A stretch of 10,246 bases of DNA, taken from positions 47,555 to 57,800 of the forward strand of contig MFKH01000010.1 of assembly GCA_001779505.1 (NCBI GenBank), in the 5' to 3' direction. This document shows positions 5,691-10,246 of the stretch, piece by piece. The position numbers were made by a program, and so were the translations under genes. Position 1 is the stretch's first letter, and each line of letters starts with the position of its first letter. This DNA comes from Candidatus Jorgensenbacteria bacterium GWA1_54_12 (lineage in GTDB: Bacteria; Patescibacteriota; Minisyncoccia; UBA6257; GWB1-50-10). Under the pieces are notes generated by a model. It was not told the DNA's origin. It did not search any database and worked only from the letters and a program-made list of their open reading frames with translations.

Positions 5691-6100
5691 CGGTTCCCTA
5701 CGCACTCATCTTCACGATTGCCGCGCTTGGGATAAGCGAGACGGCGTATCTCGTGAAAAAGCGCCGTCTCGCGGAGAAACCAGTATGTCTCATCGGCGAG
5801 GATTGCGGAGTGGTTTTGACAAGTAAGTGGAGCAAGATGTTCGGTATACCGAACGACATTCTCGGATTTGTCTTCTATGTTTCCATAGCCATTGTCACGG
5901 CGTTTCTCGTCATCGGCATAGAACCCCTCGCGGTCTGGGACAGGATAATGAAAATCATGATAGCCTTCGGCGCAGGGCTTTCGGTATTCTTCACCTATCT
6001 TCAGTGGCGCGTTATCAAGGCGTGGTGCCTGTGGTGCCTTATGTCTGCCGTGACGACATGGCTCATGGGCGCGATACTCCTCATAAGCGGCATACGGTAA
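5687..6100 (+). CDS. vitamin K epoxide reductase (VKOR) family protein
   Basis: This 137-residue four-helix membrane protein carries the VKOR cysteine set. Two loop cysteines are C34 and C40 (PVCLIGEDCG), followed by SKWSKMFGIPNDILG with the conserved small polar and FGIPN..LG pattern. The CLWC active-site pair is C114/C117 before the last helix. Bacterial VKORs do the job of DsbB: they pass electrons from a DsbA-like partner to quinone and so create disulfides outside the membrane. No thioredoxin-fold partner is fused or encoded nearby. The start overlaps the stop of the bactofilin-like gene by ATGA, indicating translational coupling. The next gene follows after 1 nt. Confidence 0.9.
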   Translation: MTVPYALIFTIAALGISETAYLVKKRRLAEKPVCLIGEDCGVVLTSKWSKMFGIPNDILGFVFYVSIAIVTAFLVIGIEPLAVWDRIMKIMIAFGAGLSVFFTYLQWRVIKAWCLWCLMSAVTTWLMGAILLISGIR

Positions 6101-6101
6101 A

Positions 6102-6473
6102 ATGAGCAAATCCTCTTTTCACCTCGTGCGCGTCGGCATTGCCATCACATTTTTATGGATAGGCATCTTAATCGTAAAACAGCCCGAAGCATGGGGAGGA
6201 TACCTGCGGCCGTGGGCAGTGAGGTTATTACCCGTCCCTCTGGAGCAAGTGATGCTCGGGACGGCGATTATTGATATCATTATTGGCGCGCTTCTTCTCG
6301 TTGACCGGCTGACGCACATTGCCGCATTCGTCGGAGCTCTGCATCTTGTGATTATTCTCATTACAAGCGGAATAACGGATATCACGGTGCGCGATGTGGG
6401 GCTTCTTGCGGCGTCGCTTGCCGTCATGATTGATTCACTGCCAAAGGCCAAGGTCGACTCAAAAAAACAATAA
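6102..6473 (+). CDS. DoxX-like four-helix membrane protein
   Basis: This 123-residue protein has about four hydrophobic helices (about 8-26, 48-68, 71-90 and 96-112) and a basic C-terminal tail (PKAKVDSKKQ). Size, topology and the opening FHLVRVGIAITFLWIGI resemble small DoxX/DoxD-related membrane proteins, but no catalytic motif is visible and the assignment is at family level only. DoxX-type proteins are often linked with redox or thiol functions, which fits its place 1 nt after the VKOR gene and just before a cupredoxin-fold gene. It shows no clear Shine-Dalgarno; translation is probably coupled to VKOR. Confidence 0.7.
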   Translation: MSKSSFHLVRVGIAITFLWIGILIVKQPEAWGGYLRPWAVRLLPVPLEQVMLGTAIIDIIIGALLLVDRLTHIAAFVGALHLVIILITSGITDITVRDVGLLAASLAVMIDSLPKAKVDSKKQ

Positions 6474-6487
6474 ACACATTATTTCAC

Positions 6488-6931
6488 ATGAATAAAGTTG
6501 TTGGCATCATTATTGCCGTCGTGGTTGTTCTCGTGGGAGGATACTTCCTTCTCAAAGATTCGATTCAGCTCCCGGCATTGGGTTTGCCGGAAGAGTCGCC
6601 GGAAATGACGGGAGAGACCGTGGTAACCTATATGGACACGGGATATGCGCCGTCGCCGCTAACGATTGCGGTGGGTGAAACCGTCACGTTCAGAAATGAA
6701 AGTTCCGAAGCGATGTGGACGGCGTCCGCGATGCACCCGACGCACACGGTTTACAGCGGCACCGCGCTTGAAGAGCACTGCCCAGACATCGCGGGCGACG
6801 CATTTGACGCGTGTACCGGTATACAGCCGGGCGACGAGTGGTCATTCACGTTCATGAAAGAAGGAACGTGGAATTACCACAACCACCTGAACGCCTCGCA
6901 CTTCGGCTCAATCGTGGTCACAGCCGAGTAA
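6488..6931 (+). CDS. membrane-anchored cupredoxin-fold protein lacking the usual copper Cys
   Basis: This 147-residue protein has an N-terminal membrane anchor or signal (about 4-22), a short linker and a plastocyanin-like domain (about 44-147). SPLTIAVGETVTFRNESSEAMW and the C-terminal GTWNYHNHLNASHFGSIVV are typical cupredoxin strands. The canonical type-1 copper loop C-x2-H-x2-M is replaced by YHNHLNASH, and a second His cluster (MHPTH; H83, H86) lies in the first ligand region. A His-rich metal site, or no blue copper site, is likely. Two cysteines (C98 and C109) sit in an insertion and could form a disulfide, a plausible VKOR-pathway product. It is the last operon gene, with a 14-nt gap and no Shine-Dalgarno. 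Confidence 0.85.
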   Translation: MNKVVGIIIAVVVVLVGGYFLLKDSIQLPALGLPEESPEMTGETVVTYMDTGYAPSPLTIAVGETVTFRNESSEAMWTASAMHPTHTVYSGTALEEHCPDIAGDAFDACTGIQPGDEWSFTFMKEGTWNYHNHLNASHFGSIVVTAE

Positions 6932-6936
6932 AATAT

Positions 6937-6953
6937 AGGGTTTACGAAACCTT
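6937..6953 (+). repeat. small hairpin after the cupredoxin gene
   Basis: AGGGTTT/ACG/AAACCTT forms a 7-bp stem with one G·T pair, 5 nt after the stop codon. It has no T-tract and precedes the true terminator. It may protect the mRNA 3' end. Confidence 0.35.
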
Positions 6954-6962
6954 GTATTAACG

Positions 6963-6997
6963 AAAAAGCCCCGCAGCGATGCGGGGCAAGTGTTTTT
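6963..6997. terminator. bidirectional intrinsic terminator
   Basis: A 7-bp stem GCCCCGC/GCGGGGC (6968-6974 with 6981-6987) has a 6-nt loop. On the minus strand it is followed immediately by T5, an ideal terminator for tRNA-Ser(GCU). On the plus strand the tail is AAGTGTTTTT, sufficient to end the envelope operon. The two transcription units converge here. Confidence 0.85.
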
Positions 6998-7001
6998 CCG
7001 G

Positions 7002-7088
7002 CGGAGGAGGTGGGATTCGAACCCACGGCCCGCTTTTGGCAGGCACAGGTTAGCAACCTGCTACTTTGGACCACTCAGTCACTCCTCC
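7002..7088 (-). tRNA. tRNA-Ser (GCU)
   Basis: This 87-nt class II tRNA on the minus strand has acceptor GGAGGAG/CTCCTCC. The anticodon loop TTGCTAA lies between GCAGG and CCTGT, giving anticodon GCT. It has a long variable arm, T arm GTGGG-TTCGAAT-CCCAC, and discriminator G as usual for serine. CCA is not encoded (followed by CCG). Confidence 0.95.
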
Positions 7089-7116
7089 TTGCTTACCGCG
7101 TAAACGCCTGCGCGGC

Positions 7117-7151
7117 TTGCTTTTTATACCATGCCGTTCCCATAATACAAT
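7117..7151. promoter_or_regulatory. overlapping divergent promoters for tRNA-Ser and infB
   Basis: Plus strand: TTGCTT (7117-7122), 18 bp, CATAAT (7141-7146), with start at about 7152-7154, just before the infB ATG at 7156. TACAAT (7146-7151) is an alternative -10. Minus strand: TTGTAT (7150-7145), 16 bp, TATAAA (7128-7123) with a TGG extension, starting about 28 nt before tRNA-Ser. The two promoters occupy the same 34 bp face to face, so their use is probably mutually exclusive. Confidence 0.6.
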
Positions 7152-7155
7152 CTGT

Positions 7156-8547
7156 ATGCAAAAGCGTCCACCAATTATTGCAGTCCTGGGGCATATTGAC
7201 CACGGGAAGACCACTCTCCTTGATTACGTGAGGAAAACGAATCTCGCCGCGCGGGAAGCAGGAGGCATTACCCAGTCAATCGGCGCATACGAGATAGAGC
7301 ATCACGGAACCCCTATGACTTTTATAGATACGCCCGGACACGAGGCGTTTTCTGTCATGCGCGCCCGCGGTGCACGGGTTGCCGACATTGCTGTTCTTGT
7401 TGTCGCGGCAGATGACGGTGTGAAGCCGCAAACCGAAGATGCGCTCCGCCACATCCAGGCGGCCGGTATCCCGTACATCGTTGCCGTAAACAAAGTTGAC
7501 CTCGCGACGGCGAACGTGGAAAAAACAAAGCAGGACCTCATGAAAATCGGCGTGTACCTTGAGGGAATGGGTGGTAACGTTTCTTACCAGCTTATCTCCG
7601 CAAAGCGCGGCGACGGCATTGCGGAACTTTTGGACCTCATTGCTCTTGCGGCTGAAGTTGAAGAACTCTCCGCCGACCCCAAGAAACCCGCCGAAGGAGT
7701 CGTTTTAACGAGTGTTTCCGACCCGCGCCGCGGCGTTGTTATGGGCGTCGTGGTGAAAGATGGAACGCTCCAAAAAGGTGATGCGCTGTATACGCCGAGC
7801 GCGTCGGGCAAGGTGCGAATGATGTGGGGGAGCGACGGAAAAATAACGGCCGCAGCGGGTCCCGGCCAGCCGGCACTCGTTTTCGGCATGAGTTCCTTGC
7901 CGCAGGCAGGGGAGTCATGGAGCACAATAGAAGCGCCACTGGCTGTGGAAAAGGAAGAGGGGGAACAACTTCTTCCTCCCCGCAAGGATGCGGTAAACGT
8001 GATTCTCAAGGCGGGAGAAGCCGGTTCCCTTGAGGCATTGGAATCGTTTGTGAGGAAGATAGGGAAAGAGGATATTTCCGTTCTTGCCGCACGCGTCGGC
8101 GATATTTACGAAAGCGACGTGAAGGATGCGACAACATCCCACGCCATCATTGTCGGCTTCAGCGTCAAAACGGACCGGGGAGCCCTGAATCTTGCGGATG
8201 CGCGGCACGTTACGGTTCTTGAAGCGCCGATTATCTACAAGCTCGGCGACCTGCTCGAGGAATACCTCGCCACGCTTCGCCGGAAAGAGGAACGGGTTGT
8301 TATCGTGAAGGCAATATTCGGAACGAAAGATGGAAAGCAAATCGTCGGTGGCGACGTAAAAGGATTTGTGCGGAATCAGGAAGCGTTTACCATTATGGAC
8401 GGCGAGCGTGAGATTGGCTCAGGGAAAATTGTGAACTTGCAGTCGGAACGAAAGGACATGGAAGAAGTGCAGGAAGGAAAAGAAGCAGGCCTTATGGCCG
8501 ACACAAAAGAGCTTATAAAAGTGGGTCATCGCTTGGTTTTTGCGTAG
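7156..8547 (+). CDS. infB: translation initiation factor IF-2, short form
   Basis: This GTPase brings initiator fMet-tRNA to the small ribosomal subunit and promotes subunit joining. Residues 1-165 are the G domain: G1 GHIDHGKT (12-19), G2 GGIT (36-39), G3 DTPGHE (58-63), G4 NKVD (112-115) and G5 SAK (148-150). Beta-barrel domain II (about 170-270), the IF-2 domain (about 285-390) and the C-terminal C2 domain (about 395-463) follow. At 463 residues it lacks the whole N-terminal region; Escherichia coli IF-2 has 890. No cysteine is present in C2, where bacterial IF-2 usually has two. The ATG at 7156 is chosen because the open frame upstream crosses tRNA-Ser and the promoter, and MQKRPPIIAVLGHIDHGKT starts directly at the G domain. 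There is no Shine-Dalgarno and the mRNA is probably leaderless. Confidence 0.95.
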   Translation: MQKRPPIIAVLGHIDHGKTTLLDYVRKTNLAAREAGGITQSIGAYEIEHHGTPMTFIDTPGHEAFSVMRARGARVADIAVLVVAADDGVKPQTEDALRHIQAAGIPYIVAVNKVDLATANVEKTKQDLMKIGVYLEGMGGNVSYQLISAKRGDGIAELLDLIALAAEVEELSADPKKPAEGVVLTSVSDPRRGVVMGVVVKDGTLQKGDALYTPSASGKVRMMWGSDGKITAAAGPGQPALVFGMSSLPQAGESWSTIEAPLAVEKEEGEQLLPPRKDAVNVILKAGEAGSLEALESFVRKIGKEDISVLAARVGDIYESDVKDATTSHAIIVGFSVKTDRGALNLADARHVTVLEAPIIYKLGDLLEEYLATLRRKEERVVIVKAIFGTKDGKQIVGGDVKGFVRNQEAFTIMDGEREIGSGKIVNLQSERKDMEEVQEGKEAGLMADTKELIKVGHRLVFA

Positions 8548-8561
8548 GGGCGCGATACACT
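8533..8561 (+). promoter_or_regulatory. probable promoter of tRNA-Cys within the infB 3' end
   Basis: TTGGTT (8533-8538) and TACACT (8556-8561) are 17 bp apart, placing the start near 8568, about 5 nt before tRNA-Cys. The -35 lies within the last infB codons. No terminator separates infB from the tRNA, so readthrough could also supply it. Confidence 0.4.
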
Positions 8562-8572
8562 AGGGGAAATAC

Positions 8573-8644
8573 GGCCAGGTGGCGAAGGGGTAACGCGATG
8601 GTCTGCAAAACCATTATGCAGGGGTTCGACTCCCCTCCTGGCCT
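8573..8644 (+). tRNA. tRNA-Cys (GCA)
   Basis: This 72-nt cloverleaf has acceptor GGCCAGG/CCTGGCC, anticodon stem ATGGT/ACCAT with anticodon GCA (8605-8607), and T arm AGGGG-TTCGACT-CCCCT. Discriminator T8644 is the known cysteine identity base (U73). CCA is not encoded (followed by CAG). Confidence 0.95.
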
Positions 8645-8674
8645 CAGGGGCGAATTTTTTCAGCGCCTCACAGC

Positions 8675-8756
8675 GCCCGGGTGCTGGAACTGGTATACAG
8701 GGAAGGCTTAAAACTTTCTGGAGCAATCCATGTGGGTTCGACTCCCACCCCGGGCA
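8675..8756 (+). tRNA. tRNA-Leu (UAA)
   Basis: This 82-nt class II tRNA has acceptor GCCCGGG/CCCGGGC, anticodon stem GAAGG/CTTTC with anticodon TAA (8709-8711), a long variable arm, T arm GTGGG-TTCGACT-CCCAC and discriminator A8756. CCA is not encoded (followed by CAC). The 30-nt spacer from tRNA-Cys contains a T6 run (8655-8660) but no convincing terminator stem. Confidence 0.95.
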
Positions 8757-8780
8757 CAGCACTATATCAGCCGTTTTCTT

Positions 8781-8807
8781 TTGAACCTGAACCTGATAAC
8801 ATATTTT
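8781..8807 (+). promoter_or_regulatory. weak candidate promoter of tRNA-Glu/ftsH
   Basis: TTGAAC (8781-8786) and TATTTT (8802-8807) are 15 bp apart, shorter than optimal, with a predicted start 2-3 nt before tRNA-Glu. The 60-nt spacer between tRNA-Leu and tRNA-Glu is AT-rich, as promoters are, but no good -10/-35 pair stands out. Confidence 0.25.
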
Positions 8808-8816
8808 GTATCTAAC

Positions 8817-8888
8817 GGCCCTATCGTCTAAAGGCTAGGACGCCACCCTTTCACGGTGGAAATCGGGGTCCGATTCCCCGTGGGGTCA
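8817..8888 (+). tRNA. tRNA-Glu (UUC)
   Basis: This 72-nt cloverleaf has an acceptor stem of 8817-8823 with 8881-8887 (two wobble pairs). Anticodon stem CCACC/GGTGG encloses loop CTTTCAC, anticodon TTC (8850-8852). The T stem is CGGGG/CCCCG. The T loop reads TCCGATT, so the usual U55 is a C. The discriminator is A8888 and CCA is not encoded (followed by CAA). Its 3' end lies 7 nt before the ftsH ATG. Confidence 0.93.
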
Positions 8889-8895
8889 CAAAAAA

Positions 8896-10246
8896 ATGAA
8901 AAGTTTTTCACAAAACATTACAGGCGTCATCATTTTCTTTCTCCTCATCACGCTTGTTTTTAGCGTTCTCCCGGGGCTTATCGGCGAGACGCCCGACACG
9001 TTGAGCTTGAGCGACGTGGCGCGAAAAATTCAGGCGGGCGAGGTAACAACCCTCGTCGTTTCAGGAAACGAGGTTAGCCTTACACTGAAGGACGGGACGG
9101 AGGCAATCTCGCAGAAGGAGCCCGACTCAAGCATCACGGAAACATTGAAAAACTACGGCGTTACGCCGGAAGCTCTGCAAGCGGTTGAGGTGAAAGTGGA
9201 GCGTGAGGGAGGGGCGCGGTATTGGCTTGGCATTCTCATTCCCACCATTCTTCCTCTTATTGTCATCGGATTCTTTTTCTGGTGGATGTTCCGCCGCGCG
9301 CGCGGCGGCATGGAGCGCGCATTCACGTTCGGCAAGGCAAATCTCCGCCTGTGGAATCCGCGCGACAAAGCAAAAACCACATTCGGTGACGTTGCCGGCG
9401 TGGAGGGGTCAAAAGAGGAGTTGGAGGAAGTAGTTGAGTTCCTGAAAAACCCGAAGAAATTCTTAGAAATCGGGGCGCGCATCCCGCGCGGCGTGCTTCT
9501 CGTCGGGGCGCCCGGGACAGGGAAAACGCTCCTTGCCCGCGCGGTGGCGGGAGAAAGTAATGTGCCGTTCTTTCATATCTCCGCGTCAGAATTCGTAGAG
9601 ATGTTCGTTGGCGTCGGTGCTTCGCGGGTGCGCGATGTTTTTCAAACGGCAAAGCGCGCCGCTCCCGCCATTATCTTCATTGATGAGATTGATGCCGTGG
9701 GGCGCCAGCGCGGCGCGGGCTTGGGCGGCGGGCACGACGAGCGCGAGCAAACCTTAAACCAGATATTGGTTGAAATGGACGGCTTTGAGCGTGACACGAA
9801 AGTCATCGTCGTCGCGGCGACGAATCGCCCCGACATATTGGACCCGGCGCTTTTGCGCCCCGGGCGTTTTGACCGGCGCATTATTCTGGAGATGCCGGAC
9901 ATGACGAGCCGCAAAGACATTTTGAAAATCCACACCAAAGACAAGAAGATGGCGCCGGGCGTCAATGTTGACCGCGTTGCCGTGCGCACACCCGGCTTCT
10001 CGGGCGCCGACCTCGCAAACCTTATGAACGAGGCGGCAATTCTCGCGGCGCGGCGCAACAAAAAGCAGGTTGAAGAAGTAGACATGCTGGACTCTATTGA
10101 GAAAGTGATGCTTGGTCCGGAGCGTCGTTCGCGGGTTATCCCCGAAAAAGAAAAAGAAATCGCCGCATATCACGAGGCGGGGCACGCGCTCGTAGCGGCA
10201 GGCCTTACGGATGCCGACCCGGTGCACAAAATTTCCATCGTGAATC
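8896..10246 (+). CDS. ftsH: ATP-dependent zinc metalloprotease FtsH (partial, runs off window)
   Basis: FtsH is a membrane-anchored hexameric AAA+ protease that removes misfolded and regulatory membrane proteins. The visible 450 residues contain an N-terminal helix (about 8-27), a small external domain and a second helix (111-132). The AAA+ domain has Walker A GAPGTGKT (204-211), the FVG pore loop (237-239), Walker B IIFIDEID (259-266) and the second region of homology with ATNRPDILDPALLRPGRFDRR (308-328, arginine fingers R321/R324). The zinc motif HEAGH is at 426-430. The third ligand and the protease end lie beyond the window. The ATG at 8896 is the first possible start after tRNA-Glu, only 7 nt away, and has no Shine-Dalgarno; the leader is just CAAAAAA if tRNA processing makes the 5' end. 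Confidence 0.95.
   Translation, partial: MKSFSQNITGVIIFFLLITLVFSVLPGLIGETPDTLSLSDVARKIQAGEVTTLVVSGNEVSLTLKDGTEAISQKEPDSSITETLKNYGVTPEALQAVEVKVEREGGARYWLGILIPTILPLIVIGFFFWWMFRRARGGMERAFTFGKANLRLWNPRDKAKTTFGDVAGVEGSKEELEEVVEFLKNPKKFLEIGARIPRGVLLVGAPGTGKTLLARAVAGESNVPFFHISASEFVEMFVGVGASRVRDVFQTAKRAAPAIIFIDEIDAVGRQRGAGLGGGHDEREQTLNQILVEMDGFERDTKVIVVAATNRPDILDPALLRPGRFDRRIILEMPDMTSRKDILKIHTKDKKMAPGVNVDRVAVRTPGFSGADLANLMNEAAILAARRNKKQVEEVDMLDSIEKVMLGPERRSRVIPEKEKEIAAYHEAGHALVAAGLTDADPVHKISIVN

Noticed and set aside
8526..8762. A 78-aa minus-strand frame across tRNA-Cys and tRNA-Leu
   Set aside because: It is translated tRNA complement (GWESNPH and GVEPL patterns), not a protein gene.
9203..10227. 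Several open frames of 76-157 aa inside ftsH
   Set aside because: All are shadows in GC-rich ftsH coding sequence, whose own frame carries Walker A, Walker B and HEAGH.
1..10246. CRISPR array, insertion sequence, integrase or phage genes
   Set aside because: No spaced direct repeats, transposase or integrase motifs, or terminal inverted repeats were seen, despite the tRNAs being common integration sites.

Overview
The window looks like a piece of a Patescibacteria (Candidate Phyla Radiation) genome, probably Parcubacteria-like. This is inferred from several features together. Translation factor IF-2 starts directly at its G domain. All seven tRNA genes lack an encoded CCA. Genes are short and tightly packed with few ribosome-binding sites. 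One minus-strand protein carries a motif set I remember as recurrent in such genomes. There is no 16S rRNA or other definitive marker here.

Left block (1-2460): a short acidic hypothetical ORF on the plus strand faces two minus-strand genes, with a bidirectional terminator at the convergence. The minus genes encode a 203-aa hypothetical protein and a 420-aa exported protein. The latter has an HEYSH (HExxH-type) motif and a beta-rich C-terminus ending in an aromatic residue. Both minus genes have textbook Shine-Dalgarno sequences. The larger also has a clear TTGACT-17-TAGTAT promoter.

Middle block (2500-6997): a tRNA-Val/Ala/Ser cluster runs straight into a Na+/Ca2+-exchanger-type transporter gene and then a TrmH/SpoU-family RNA methyltransferase gene. 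A perfect 10-bp dyad with an extended -10 box at its centre then starts a four-gene envelope operon. It encodes a bactofilin-like exported beta-repeat protein with a membrane domain, a VKOR-type disulfide-forming enzyme, a DoxX-like membrane protein and a membrane-anchored cupredoxin-fold protein. A hairpin terminator closes it. These products plausibly work together at the cell surface, with VKOR oxidising cysteines of exported proteins such as the cupredoxin.

Right block (7002-10246): tRNA-Ser(GCU) on the minus strand and infB on the plus strand diverge from overlapping promoters. After infB come tRNA-Cys, tRNA-Leu and tRNA-Glu, and then ftsH. ftsH begins 7 nt after tRNA-Glu and runs off the window after 450 codons.

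The main regulatory theme is how mRNAs begin. The bactofilin-like gene and infB have -10 boxes so close to their ATGs that their mRNAs should be leaderless or nearly so. ftsH and the exchanger gene start 7 and 20 nt after tRNA 3' ends, with no Shine-Dalgarno. Their mRNA 5' ends may therefore be made by tRNA 3' processing.
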